From Bacteroidales bacterium (GTDB lineage Bacteria > Bacteroidota > Bacteroidia > Bacteroidales > VadinHA17), in assembly GCA_021371855.1 (NCBI GenBank), contig JAJFVL010000046.1, forward strand, positions 252,879-316,878: 64,000 bases of DNA. Reading direction: 5' to 3'. The notes beneath the pieces are model-generated. The model saw nothing but the letters and a program-made list of their open reading frames with translations. It ran no database searches and was not told the DNA's origin. Below are positions 1 to 9,330 of the stretch, piece by piece. The translations under genes and the position numbers were made by a program. Positions within the stretch are counted from its first letter, which is position 1. Every line of letters begins with the position of its first letter.

Positions 1-241
1 CCGTTTTTGAAGTGGGTTCTTTAAGAAAGAAGCTAGCTTTTGCCATGTCATTTTTATTTGACTTAAAACTAATAAATATATTGATTAGGGGACACTACAG
101 GGGACACATATTTTTAATTTTAATAAATTTGATGATTTCTTATCACTTCTCTAAAAGCCATTATATGACTGATACAGACAATATTTAAGAATAAATAAGG
201 ATAAATAGATAAATAATGTTCTTGTCCTGACAGGACAACAC

Positions 242-271
242 AAAACCGGTTTCTTTAACCGGTTTTTTTAT
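242..271 (+). terminator. Rho-independent terminator
   Basis: The arms AACCGGT and ACCGGTT, separated by a short T-rich loop, are followed by a run of seven T. The symmetric A/T flanks suggest it could work in both directions, but the T-run favours transcripts entering from the left. Confidence 0.75.
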
Positions 272-297
272 TTTGGACTGGCAGGGTGAGAAGTTCA

Positions 298-333
298 TCC
301 CGACATTCCGAACAAAGCGAGGAATCGTCGGGA
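298..333. repeat. REP-like stem-loop
   Basis: TCCCGAC+ATTCC (298-309) pairs with GGAAT+GTCGGGA (321-333), leaving one bulged C at 326 and an 11-nt loop. There is no T-run, so this looks like an intergenic palindromic element rather than a terminator. Confidence 0.55.
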
Positions 334-359
334 AGCCCTGACAGGACAACAATATAATC

Positions 360-394
360 AATCACTTACAATTTATTTTGTGGGTGATTTTTTA
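360..394 (+). terminator. Terminator-like hairpin
   Basis: A 12-bp stem (360-371 with 378-389, two G-T pairs) with a 6-nt loop runs directly into a T-tract. It is the second terminator-type hairpin in 150 bp, and each is preceded by the same CCTGACAGGACAACA word. Confidence 0.6.
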
Positions 395-574
395 TTTGCT
401 GCCAGGTGGATAAACCAGTGCCCTTGAGAGTAGATAACAGGTGATTTAATCAATTTATTCTGCACTTTGGTAGAATTAATATTTATAAATGATTACTGAA
501 TTATTATATTTACTTTATTAAATAACTATCTGTTTAGCTTATTATAAATCAAAATCATTAAAAGATAAATTATA

Positions 575-2386
575 ATGAGAACCCGGTTTGCAATTTTAGC
601 AGCAGTATTAGTTTCTGTAAGTGTTTTTTCCCAGGTACCCCAAAAAATGAGTTATCAGGCAGTAATTCGTGATGCCGATAATGCCCTTGTTACAAATCAT
701 ATTGTAGGAATGCGGATAAGTATTTTGAAGGGCTCAACAAGCGGAACTGTTGTTTATACAGAATCCCAAAAACCAACCACCAACACTAATGGATTAGTAA
801 GTATTGAAATAGGAGGTGAAACTGGTTTTGATGCCATTAACTGGTCAAATGACTCTTATTTTATTAAGACAGAAACTGACCCGACAGGTGGTACAAACTA
901 CACTATTATTGGAACAAGTCAGTTATTGAGTGTTCCTTATGCTTTACATTCAAAAACAGCTGAAAATAGTTTTAGCGGAGATTACCTTAATTTAACAAAC
1001 AAACCAGTCTTATTTGATGGGCAATATAGCAGTCTTACAGGCTCCCCAACCAATGTTAGTGCATTTACCAATGATGCTGGATATCTGAAAAGTTTCACAG
1101 AAACCGACCCGGAGGTAGGAACTAATACTTCCGGATATTCACCAAGGTGGGACGGTTCAGCTTTGGTTACAGGAGCCATTTATCAGGATGCTGCCGGCAA
1201 TGTCGGCATTGGAGCAAACAATCCTGCTACCAGGCTGGAGGTAAATGGTGTTATAACAGCCACAGGAGGTAACTCGACAAATTGGAATAATTCATTCAGC
1301 TGGGGCAACCATGCAGGATTATACCGACCGGTTAGTTATGTACCAGACTGGGGCGAAATTACGGGTAAACCTGTAGGAAATAATAAAGGCGATATGCTAT
1401 ATTGGGATGGATCATCATGGGTAATGGTACCTGTCGGACAGCCAGGACAATTTTTACAACTGACATCTTCAAACATACCGGCATGGTCAGGAGCCTCATT
1501 CCCAACCATCACCACCACAGCAGTCTCCTCCATAACAGATAACGCAGCTACCGGCGGCGGAAATGTAATAAATGATGGTGGCGCAAGTGTAACAGCACGT
1601 GGAGTATGCTGGAGCACATCAGCAAATCCTACAACCGCAATCAACAAAACCATAGACGGTTCAGGAACAGGAACATTCACAAGTTCAATGACCGGATTAA
1701 CATCTGGCACAACTTATTATGTAAGGGCTTATGCCTTAAACAGCGCCGGAACAGTATATGGTAACGAGATAAGTTTTGCAACAACTACAATTGTAACTGA
1801 ACCCTATTCACTGCACACAATAACTTTAGATGGGATTAATGACTTTAGCACAACAGATGAACAGTTTAGCACAACTTCAACCGGGTATAATGCCTATTTT
1901 GCATGGGATGCAAATTATTTTTATATAGGTTATAAAGGTTCGGATATTAACGCTATGAGTTCCAGCAAATGGCTCATCATTTATTTAGACGGAACCCCGG
2001 GAACCACCACAGGCATGACCCTGAATACTCAGACTCCAACTCTGGCTTTTACTGCAAAGTATTTATTCATGTGGAAAACTACCAATGATTTTTTTGGTTC
2101 CTGGTTATATAATGGGTCATCATGGGCAGGTCCTTCTTCTGTAAGTGCCTCGGATTATAGTAAGAGCAATGATTATTTTGAGATGCGGATTCCTCTTTCA
2201 TCAATTGGAAACCCTTCAAAACTGAAAGTCCATGTAAATATGCTTAATGAAGCTCCCGGATCGGAATGGACTTATGGGGGTGTTCCTGCGAATTCATTCT
2301 CAGATAGCTATGACCCTGATTATCTTCATTATTACCATTTTGATTTTTCCAATACACTCAAACCTAAAGACTATGTACCTCAATAA
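575..2386 (+). CDS. Secreted modular surface protein with fibre-like N-terminus, FN3-like and DOMON/CBM9-like domains
   Basis: This 603-residue protein begins with a clear signal peptide (MRTRFAILAAVLVSVSVFSQ). Residues about 22-125 form the Bacteroidetes module that begins 'VPQKMSYQAVIRD' and ends 'SVPYALHSKTAE', common at the start of secreted fibre-like proteins. A 'FTETDPEVG' linker leads to an FN3-like repeat (about 308-410) of the 'ARGVCWSTSANPTT...TYYVRAYA' type. The C-terminal 190 residues ('ITLDGINDFS...YNAYFAWDANYFYIGYKG') look like a CBM9/DOMON-type beta-sandwich, often a carbohydrate- or haem-binding fold. I see no type IX sorting domain at the C-terminus. The substrate is unknown; an extracellular adhesin or binding role is inferred from the domain types. 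Confidence 0.75.
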   Translation: MRTRFAILAAVLVSVSVFSQVPQKMSYQAVIRDADNALVTNHIVGMRISILKGSTSGTVVYTESQKPTTNTNGLVSIEIGGETGFDAINWSNDSYFIKTETDPTGGTNYTIIGTSQLLSVPYALHSKTAENSFSGDYLNLTNKPVLFDGQYSSLTGSPTNVSAFTNDAGYLKSFTETDPEVGTNTSGYSPRWDGSALVTGAIYQDAAGNVGIGANNPATRLEVNGVITATGGNSTNWNNSFSWGNHAGLYRPVSYVPDWGEITGKPVGNNKGDMLYWDGSSWVMVPVGQPGQFLQLTSSNIPAWSGASFPTITTTAVSSITDNAATGGGNVINDGGASVTARGVCWSTSANPTTAINKTIDGSGTGTFTSSMTGLTSGTTYYVRAYALNSAGTVYGNEISFATTTIVTEPYSLHTITLDGINDFSTTDEQFSTTSTGYNAYFAWDANYFYIGYKGSDINAMSSSKWLIIYLDGTPGTTTGMTLNTQTPTLAFTAKYLFMWKTTNDFFGSWLYNGSSWAGPSSVSASDYSKSNDYFEMRIPLSSIGNPSKLKVHVNMLNEAPGSEWTYGGVPANSFSDSYDPDYLHYYHFDFSNTLKPKDYVPQ

Positions 2387-2438
2387 AAAACAACCTGACT
2401 TTGCTATAATTCTGCACAAGAAGAGGGTTACATTTTAA

Positions 2439-2702
2439 CTGGTTGGATTTTCAAGGGAAACGGCAACCGGATATGGATTCAGAGTCAGGAATTTCTGGCC
2501 TGATAAACTTATCTCTGCAGCCGGATATGCCAACAATGTTTCGGGTTACCTGCCAACGCACATGCATATTGAGCAGGGTGTTTATGAGGGTGAAGATTCA
2601 TATTTTTGGGATGGGATGCCAAATTCATTCCCCAAAAATGTAGATGGCACCATCTTAAATATACTTAAATCTATTGAGCGTGAATTAAATATACAGAGAG
2701 TT
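2439..2702 (+). pseudogene. C-terminal remnant of a ceramidase-like gene
   Basis: An open frame continues upstream from the GHL10 gene to a stop at 2436-2438. It reads like the end of a neutral/alkaline ceramidase-family protein: 'GYGFRVRNFWPDKLISAAGYANN', then 'VSGYLPTHMHIEQGVYEGED' and 'GTILNILKSIEREL'. The 'YAN..SGYLPT' and 'GVYEGE' words are the recognisable part. No N-terminal part or start exists; the preceding 50 bp follow the stop of the 575-2386 gene. The fragment is in frame with the next gene, so it could be read as an artificial N-terminal extension. The family call is from memory of the motif and is moderate. Confidence 0.55.
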
Positions 2703-3830
2703 ATGAAAAAGCGTGAATTCTTAAAGGTTTTTAGTGTCGCCACTGTAGGGGCTTTTACCTTTTCATCTTTCGCATTGAGCTGTATTAGTCCTGATCGTAA
2801 ACCAAGATTGAAAAACTGGGCATGGATCCATCCAACAGGATCTTCAGATTCAGCCAACTCCAAAAATGAATGGAAAAAACTGTTCAGTAATCTGAAAAAA
2901 TGGAATATTGATTATGCATTGCTTCTTACCCAAACAAATTCAATCATTGAACAGGTAATACCTGTTGCAAAACAAGAAGGTGTGGAGCTTCATGCCTGGA
3001 TAATTGCGTTGAATTGGCCGGATAAGAATACCATGAAGGAACACCCTCAGTGGTATGTTGTGAATGGTAAAGGCGAATCATGCATAGATAAGCCTGCCTA
3101 CGTGAATGATTATAATTGGTTATGTCCCACTAATCCGGAAGTGGTGGAATTCCTGAAAAAAAGGGTTGAAGAGCTTTGTGCATATGACGGGCTCGCAGGA
3201 GTCCATCTCGATTATATACGTTATCCGGATGTTGTACTGGCACCAGAACATAAAGCAAAATATGATATTCCACAGGATGATCTGGTTCATCCTCAATTCG
3301 ATTATTGTTATTGCGAAGTATGCAGATCTAAGTTTAAGGAATTATCAGGAATGGATCCTTTGACTCTTCCTGATCAGGCAACAAATGAAGCCTGGCTGAA
3401 TTTCAGATTTGACACTCTAACAAACCTGGTAAATGAAATTTATGATACAGTTCATAAGTCAGGAAAAATTCTCTCAGCTGCAGTTTTTCCAACTCCTGAC
3501 CTTTCGAAGTTCAGGGTCAGGCAGGATTGGTTAAAATGGAAGCTCGATTATGTTATGCCAATGATGTATCATAGATATGAAGGTCAGCCGGTTGAGTGGC
3601 TTGAGACTGCTACAAGAGAGGGAGTTGAAGCTCTTGCCGGCAAAATCCCATTATTCAGCGGATTGCATCTGGCACAACTTAAGCCTCAGGAACTTGGTCT
3701 TGCCACAAGTTTATCTCTTAAGGCCGGGGCCTCCGGAATAGTTTTATTCACCGGGAATGCAATGAATGAAGAATATTGGAAATATATGAAAGAGGGAATA
3801 AGTAGTCACAAAAAATATTCAGAATCTTAA
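2703..3830 (+). CDS. GHL10-type (DUF187-like) glycoside hydrolase-like protein, exported
   Basis: About 375 residues. I chose the ATG at 2703 because it starts a proper export signal ('MKKREFLKVFSVATVGAFTFSSFALSC') with a lipobox-like Cys; the upstream in-frame sequence belongs to a gene remnant. The body matches the GHL10 TIM-barrel family: 'NWAWIHPTG', 'LLLTQTNSIIEQVIPVAKQEGVELHAWI', the signature 'GVHLDYIRYP' and a 'VMPMMYHR' strand. A 'CYCEVCRSKF' cysteine cluster sits in the middle. The family acts on polysaccharides or peptidoglycan-like glycans; the exact substrate cannot be told. As a predicted lipoprotein it would act in the periplasm or at the surface. Confidence 0.75.
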   Translation: MKKREFLKVFSVATVGAFTFSSFALSCISPDRKPRLKNWAWIHPTGSSDSANSKNEWKKLFSNLKKWNIDYALLLTQTNSIIEQVIPVAKQEGVELHAWIIALNWPDKNTMKEHPQWYVVNGKGESCIDKPAYVNDYNWLCPTNPEVVEFLKKRVEELCAYDGLAGVHLDYIRYPDVVLAPEHKAKYDIPQDDLVHPQFDYCYCEVCRSKFKELSGMDPLTLPDQATNEAWLNFRFDTLTNLVNEIYDTVHKSGKILSAAVFPTPDLSKFRVRQDWLKWKLDYVMPMMYHRYEGQPVEWLETATREGVEALAGKIPLFSGLHLAQLKPQELGLATSLSLKAGASGIVLFTGNAMNEEYWKYMKEGISSHKKYSES

Positions 3831-4433
3831 TGGTGATAATCTTCTCTGTATTTCAGAATGACATAAGTATAATTAAATCAGCTGTCAGGGGAATTATGGC
3901 AAACCAAAGAACAGATACCCTGAGTGCAATGTTAATCATCCAGGATCAAGTAAGATTTTCTTTTTATTGATTATCAGCTCAAATAGTGTTCTGGCCTTTA
4001 AAAACTCTTGAATTATTAATTGTCTCCAGATGTATGGAGAAAATTATGTAATTGATGAATATGATCCTGGCAAATCGTTTAGCTTGAAATATAAGAGTTT
4101 AGACATGGGATGGGCCGGCTGAGAAGCTGTCCGGCCTGCCGAAGGCAATTTTCTCAAAATGATAACTGTTTTCTCAAAATGAACAGTCCGGGATCTCTTG
4201 TATCATTTGTAATCCATTCAACATATGTATATTATAAGTATTCCCCATTTCAGGTATTATTTTTGCATTAAGTAAGTCAATCTCTAAACAGGGGATTTAT
4301 TAACATTTTGGTTTACATCTTCTTTCTCTGCAATACTACCGGATAACCCTCTAACGAAGTAATCCATTTTGCAAATGAGATGAAGTTCAAACCTAAAGTT
4401 AGTGTCTAATAAATTTAACTAAAAAGTAACAAC
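3831..4433. other. Gene-free 600-bp spacer with short repeats
   Basis: No coding frame is convincing. The spacer holds a perfect 6-bp GGCCGG/CCGGCC stem-loop (4113-4136) and a 14-nt direct repeat, TTTTCTCAAAATGA, at 4149-4162 and 4169-4182 (period 20). Nothing else is recognisable; the promoter of the following beta-helix gene must lie in the last 150 bp. Confidence 0.5.
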
Positions 4434-6179
4434 ATGAAAACAAAACTGACAGCAATATTTTTATCTCTAAGCAGTTCCCTTATGAGAAAGTGCTTATTAG
4501 TATTATTAATTCCCCCATTTTTAATGCAGATATCCTGCGTTAAAGATGATACACCTGAAACCACAGAAACTGTTCCTATTGAAAACCCCGGGACTCCTGA
4601 GACGACAACCGGAACTATTTATTATGTCTCTCCAACAGGGAACAATACCAATGCAGGCACGTCAGGAAGTCCATGGGCGACTCTTGCCTATGCTGTTACT
4701 GCTGTTTCAAGTGGTGATATAATTTATATGCAGGCAGGAAAGCATGTTATCCCGGCCAGGCTAACATTACCTCTGGGGGTAAGTCTTACTGGTGCAGGAG
4801 AGGCTTCGGTAATTACTAATACATCATTAACGTCCAGAATTAATTATGGCCCTAATGGAAGTAACGGAGATGCAATAATTAATCTGGTTTCTTCTTCTGT
4901 ATTAGATGGAAATCAATCAATAAGTTATTTAAAGTTTGATGGAGCAAGTCTGACTTGCAGTCATGCTATTTATATTATGAACAGACATAATGTAAAGATT
5001 CATCATTGTACATTCGTAAATTTCAATTATAGTGCTGTTGTATGGTGGGCGCAGGGTACGGGTGACGGAACTCCCCCGGCAACCCGTTTATCCGGAAGCG
5101 AATTTTATAATAATATAGTTACAAACTGTGCCGGCTATAATTCTGCTGATGCTTCATATTACGGAGCATTATATTGTGGGGGTCATACTGGTATGCTGAT
5201 CCACGATAATATAATGATAGAAAATGGGCATAGTACCGGAACGCAAGGATGGCCAATTAAGTTCTGGCTTTGGGGTGGAATGATGAATGGTTGTAAGATA
5301 TATAATAACCAACTTGAAAAGACCGATTACTCCGTATGGGATTTTGCAATTGAAAGTACAGGTGAAGATGGAATGGAAATTTTTAATAACACTATAAGCG
5401 GTGGAGTTGATCTGAATAAACAAAATTACAGTGGCACTTATACTTATTCGGTCTATATACATGATAATACTATTGGTCCAAAAGGTTCTGTAAAAGGAAT
5501 GTATAATGCCGGGATAACACTTGAACATAATAACTCTCATGTGCTTGTTGAAAGAAATATAATTCAGAATTGCAGCCCGGCTATATTGTTCACTCCAAGG
5601 GCAACGGCACAGACTGAAATTACGATAAGATATAATATTATGAAAGGTATTCATCCCAGTTCCTATTATACTGAAGGAATAACTATGAATCCCGGATCAT
5701 CCGGTGTAGTCATTAACGGGTTCAATATTTATAATAATATTATACATGGAACTTCCGGTAGTACGGACTTTGGGATCAGACTTGTTCATTCTGGCGGAGC
5801 AGCGATAACATCTGCTACAAACGTCAAGATAATTAATAATGTGATTATGAATTTTAACGGTTATTCCGGTGCACCAATATATTTAACGGGGGGATCAGCA
5901 TATTCTAATTTAAATATTCAGAATAACATATTTTATAATAATGGGACTAACGCTCCTACAATAACCGGAACACCTGCAAATTATACAAATAGTGGAAATT
6001 TAACAAGTAATCCATTGTTTACTAATGCAGGTACTGACTTCACTTTGCAATCCGGGTCTCCTGCCAGGGATGCAGGAATAAATGTGGGTTTAAAAACAGA
6101 TTATTTAAAAAATACTGTACCGTATAATAATATCCCTGATATTGGTGCATATGAATATGGATCAACAAGTGGCTCTTAG
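4434..6179 (+). CDS. Right-handed beta-helix lipoprotein (pectate-lyase-like)
   Basis: 581 residues. A hydrophobic N-terminus ending in 'LMQISC' indicates a lipoprotein; Met17 ('MRKCLLVLL', at 4482) is an alternative start. From about residue 62, 'IYYVSPTGNNTNAGTSGSPWATLAYAV' is the DUF1565-type entry strand seen before parallel beta-helices. It is followed by many N-rich coils such as 'KIHHCTFVNFNYSAVV', 'IHDNIMIENGHS' and 'IRYNIMKGIHPSS'. The end, 'NPLFTNAGTDFTLQSGSPARDAGINVG...DIGAYEYG', is the usual closing segment of such proteins. These folds occur in polysaccharide lyases and in non-catalytic surface proteins; catalytic residues cannot be assigned. Confidence 0.8.
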   Translation: MKTKLTAIFLSLSSSLMRKCLLVLLIPPFLMQISCVKDDTPETTETVPIENPGTPETTTGTIYYVSPTGNNTNAGTSGSPWATLAYAVTAVSSGDIIYMQAGKHVIPARLTLPLGVSLTGAGEASVITNTSLTSRINYGPNGSNGDAIINLVSSSVLDGNQSISYLKFDGASLTCSHAIYIMNRHNVKIHHCTFVNFNYSAVVWWAQGTGDGTPPATRLSGSEFYNNIVTNCAGYNSADASYYGALYCGGHTGMLIHDNIMIENGHSTGTQGWPIKFWLWGGMMNGCKIYNNQLEKTDYSVWDFAIESTGEDGMEIFNNTISGGVDLNKQNYSGTYTYSVYIHDNTIGPKGSVKGMYNAGITLEHNNSHVLVERNIIQNCSPAILFTPRATAQTEITIRYNIMKGIHPSSYYTEGITMNPGSSGVVINGFNIYNNIIHGTSGSTDFGIRLVHSGGAAITSATNVKIINNVIMNFNGYSGAPIYLTGGSAYSNLNIQNNIFYNNGTNAPTITGTPANYTNSGNLTSNPLFTNAGTDFTLQSGSPARDAGINVGLKTDYLKNTVPYNNIPDIGAYEYGSTSGS

Positions 6180-6215
6180 CATCACTTCACCTGTTATTTG
6201 CAACTTATACGGAAT

Positions 6216-6305
6216 CCCGGCTCCAACAGGAATAACTGCTTATGTGACTGATATTCAGAGCAGGTTACATGGGCATAGTTACCGGTTATTGTAACTGGAG
6301 CCGGG
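6216..6305. repeat. 10-bp inverted repeat at the 3' end of the M28 pseudogene
   Basis: CCCGGCTCCA (6216-6225) is the exact reverse complement of TGGAGCCGGG (6296-6305). The right arm lies within the last codons of the broken peptidase gene, so the left arm looks like a small inverted copy of that gene end. It may also simply act as a hairpin between convergent genes. Confidence 0.4.
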
Positions 6306-7483
6306 TTTCCATCTGGGTCGCTTTTCTTCAAATGCTAAACGCTTACCCACCTGAAACAATAATTTCAATTCATTTATAGCGCCATCCATTGTCCAGGTTG
6401 ATGCATTATATTCATCAGAAGGGCGATGGTAATTTTTCTTATTGTATTCGTCCTGTATTTTCCCCCCGTACTCTTTCCCTTTTCCAATAACATCAATACC
6501 ACTCTGCACATACAAAGCAGGTACTCCTGCTTTGGCAAAACTAAAATGATCAGAACGATAATAAGATCCTGCTTCAGGATGTGTCTCAACAGATATATAA
6601 CCGCCTTCTTTTTTAACTTCTTCCCTGAAATAATCTTCCAGTTCTGACTGTCCCTCTCCAATTATAACCATATCATTTGTTTCAGTACTCCAATTCAAAC
6701 ATTCCATGTTAATGTTTGCAACCATTTTATTTAAAGGATAAACAGGGTTCTTAACAAAATATTCAGATCCCAGAAGCATCTGCTCTTCAGAAGTAACCGC
6801 AAGAAAGATTATTTTTTTGCGACAGTTTCGGGAAGCCAGCCAATCACATCACAATTCTTAATGTCTTTACCACGGTTATCCAACTGAAGCCTTGAAGTAT
6901 TGAAACTATTTTGTTGAACAATGAAAGGATAGCCTGCCGCTTCAGTATTATGGATTATTAAACAGCCTTTTGCACCTTGTCTGGCGGCTTCTTCAAACTT
7001 ATATGTCCAACGTCCGTAAAAATAGGTCATTGTCTTTCCTTTGAACAGGTTTGTATCGCCTGCCCAAAATCCGGGATCATTCACTATTACCATCACCACC
7101 TTATCTTTCACATCCAATCCTTCATAATCATTCCAATTATACTCCGGGGCCACAACTCCATAACCTGCAAATACAAGTTCCGTATTATCAAGACCAATGT
7201 CTTCAGCAGTTTTATCTGTCCATATGATTTAATTATCATAGGCATTTAACGTAAAATTACCTTTTGGAGATTGAACTTTCATGTTTGGTGCAGCGGTAGC
7301 CAAAATACTCACCATAGGTACCTCCTGGAAAAAGTTATTGCCATTACCGGGTTCAAGTCCCGCTGCTGAAAATTGCTTTTGTATGTAATTAATCGTCATT
7401 GTTTCTCCAGAGGTAAAAGGTTTGCAATAGTGAAACATCCATAGATCTAAAAAGAAATCTTTTAACCCGAACTTATATTGCAC
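6279..7483 (-). pseudogene. M28-family zinc peptidase, inactivated
   Basis: Three pieces of one PA-domain M28 peptidase are readable on the minus strand. Piece 1 (7483-7232) carries 'KPFTSGETMTINYIQKQF' and 'AAGLEPGNGNNFFQEVP' and ends at an in-frame TAA (7229-7231). The same frame continues through the PA domain ('AGYGVVAPEYNWNDYEGLDV', 'GAKGCLIIHN', 'CDVIGWLPETVAKK') to about 6809. A frameshift then leads to 'IIFLAVTSEEQMLLGSEYF', followed by 'VANINME' and 'YYRSDHFSFAKAGVPALYVQSG'. The segment that normally carries the HxD and DNASG metal ligands, between 'IGWLP' and 'FLAVTSEE', is absent. The N-terminus before 'KPFTSGE' is also abnormal. With a nonsense codon, a frameshift and a lost active-site segment, it cannot make an active enzyme. 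Confidence 0.9.
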
Positions 7484-7798
7484 ATTGGCTGAAAAGTTCA
7501 GAAGTATCAGGGAGAATATTTGACTCAGATTTCTACTAAAATTAGTCCCAGGACATCTGAATTAAATTTGGAATCAGTATTTAAAGTTTCTAACTTTATA
7601 AAATGTCTAATGGTTTATCTCATCATGAACAGAAAAATATTGTACACCATTTCAAGACAATTGTATTCATTCTCAGTTATATACTTAAGTATAGAATCAT
7701 GATTAAATAATAATCAGTTATTATACTGGTATACGGAACCATTTGAATCCGTGGCGGAACCGAAAAGCCCTATGAGTAGGATAACTAATCTAAAAGAG

Positions 7799-9253
7799 AT
7801 GAAAAAATTATTTACTCTGTTAATGGTGGTCATAATGCTTTCAGATGCTTTTGGACAGAATGCAGATCAAAAGTGGTCAATTGGTCTCTTTGGCGGGAAA
7901 ACCGAATACAAAGGAGATATTGGCAATGGATTTTTCAAATATCAACCATTCTACCAACTTGGAGGATTAGCTATAAATCATTATCTGAATCCTTCATTTG
8001 ATATAGGTATTCAAGGTGAAACCGGTGCTTATGGTTTTATGAAACCCTATGTAAGAAGTTTCCTTTCAGATAAAACTGATGGAAGTCTGCTTCTGAGGTA
8101 CAAACTCAACAATGGTTACATTTTCAAAGAGGATGCAATAATTGCTCCTTATTTAACTGGTGGTTTTGGGTTTGCTGGTTTTTCAGGGAGCAGAACCAAA
8201 GAAGGTGAGCTGGATGGGATACTGCCATTGGGAGGTGGAATAAAGGTAAACCTTTCCCACACAGTGGCTTTACAATATCAGCTCCTGTATAATCTTACTA
8301 ATGGAGATAACCGGGATCTTGTTGTTGCTGGTAAGAATGACAAATTTATTGCACATACACTCGGACTTATTTTCAGTTTTGGCTCTCCTAAAGACGCTGA
8401 CAAAGATGGAGTTGCTGATAAACTTGACAAATGTCCCGGAACACCTGAAGGTGTCAAAGTTACACTTAATGGCTGTCCGGTAGATGGTGACAATGACGGG
8501 ATTGCTGACTATCTTGACAAATGCCCCTCTGTTGCAGGTATCGCCGCCTTTACTGGTTGTCCCGATTCTGATGGTGATGGAGTACAGGACTCACAGGATA
8601 AATGCCTTGACGTCAAAGGTCTTGCTTCATTAGACGGATGCCCCGATTCAGATGGCGATGGTATTACTGATGCTAATGATAAGTGCCCGAATGTCAAGGG
8701 ACTTGCCGCATTCAGCGGATGTCCTGACACCGATGGTGACGGTATTACTGATTCAGAAGACAGGTGCCCAAATGTAAAAGGCCCAAAAGAACTGAAAGGA
8801 TGCCCCGATGGTGACAACGATGGTATTGCGGATATTGATGATAAATGTCCTACAGTCTACGGTATTGTAGCAAACAAAGGCTGTCCGGAAATAAAAGAAG
8901 AGACAAAAGAGGTATTCACCAAAGCTCTGACCGGGATCCTCTTCGAAACAGGAAAGGATGTAATTAAATCTTCATCATTCCAAATATTGAACAATATCGT
9001 TACTATATTGAATGAGAACCCTGCATACAATCTTAATATTGACGGTCATACCGATGCTGTTGGAGATGATGCCAGGAACCTCGATCTGTCTCAGAGACGT
9101 GCCGATGCAGTAAAAAAATACCTGGTAGATAATGGGATTAATGCTTCAAGATTAACTGCCGAAGGATATGGTGAGGCAATGCCTGTGGCTGATAACAAAA
9201 CTTCCGCAGGAAGAGCAAAAAACAGAAGAGTGGAATTCAAGGTTATCTTTTAA
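7799..9253 (+). CDS. OmpA-family outer membrane protein with thrombospondin type 3 repeats
   Basis: About 484 residues from the ATG at 7799, which gives a clean signal peptide ('MKKLFTLLMVVIMLSDAFGQ'). An N-terminal beta-barrel-like region ('WSIGLFGGKTEYKGDIGNG') is followed by about six calcium-binding TSP3 repeats with 'DSDGDGITDANDKCPNVKG'-type units. The C-terminal OmpA peptidoglycan-binding domain shows 'NLNIDGHTDAVGDDARNLDL', 'RRADAVKKYL' and 'GRAKNRRVEFKV'. The protein should span or sit in the outer membrane and anchor it to peptidoglycan. A strong hairpin lies just downstream, suggesting a single-gene transcript. Confidence 0.9.
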   Translation: MKKLFTLLMVVIMLSDAFGQNADQKWSIGLFGGKTEYKGDIGNGFFKYQPFYQLGGLAINHYLNPSFDIGIQGETGAYGFMKPYVRSFLSDKTDGSLLLRYKLNNGYIFKEDAIIAPYLTGGFGFAGFSGSRTKEGELDGILPLGGGIKVNLSHTVALQYQLLYNLTNGDNRDLVVAGKNDKFIAHTLGLIFSFGSPKDADKDGVADKLDKCPGTPEGVKVTLNGCPVDGDNDGIADYLDKCPSVAGIAAFTGCPDSDGDGVQDSQDKCLDVKGLASLDGCPDSDGDGITDANDKCPNVKGLAAFSGCPDTDGDGITDSEDRCPNVKGPKELKGCPDGDNDGIADIDDKCPTVYGIVANKGCPEIKEETKEVFTKALTGILFETGKDVIKSSSFQILNNIVTILNENPAYNLNIDGHTDAVGDDARNLDLSQRRADAVKKYLVDNGINASRLTAEGYGEAMPVADNKTSAGRAKNRRVEFKVIF

Positions 9254-9284
9254 TCCTGTTTCATCCGTAAATAATTTTTAGTTT

Positions 9285-9310
9285 AAGGTTCCCGCCAAGG
9301 CGGGAACCTT
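9285..9310. terminator. Hairpin after the OmpA gene
   Basis: A perfect 11-bp stem (AAGGTTCCCGC with GCGGGAACCTT) has a CAAG loop. The T-run is weak on both strands, but the position right after the stop codon fits a terminator or 3'-end stabilising hairpin. Confidence 0.6.
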
Positions 9311-9330
9311 TGAGAATTAATTATGTACAT

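Larger units (their letters stand above)
1..574. other. Gene-free left edge with several hairpins
   Basis: I see no credible coding frame here. The stretch holds an 8-bp direct repeat (GGGGACAC at 88-95 and 100-107), a 17-nt palindrome at 222-238 (TTGTCCTG-A-CAGGACAA), two hairpins with T-runs and one long stem without a T-run, listed separately. The words CCTGACAGGACAACA occur twice, at 226-240 and 337-351, each shortly before a T-run hairpin. This may be the end of an upstream gene or a repeat-rich intergenic spacer; the gene to the left is outside the window. Confidence 0.5.

Noticed and set aside
4149..4182. CRISPR-like direct repeat
   Set aside because: There are only two 14-nt units with a 6-nt gap and no cas genes.
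7520..7702. Small plus-strand reading frame before the OmpA gene
   Set aside because: It has no family resemblance or ribosome binding site and lies in the AT-rich spacer next to the decayed M28 gene.
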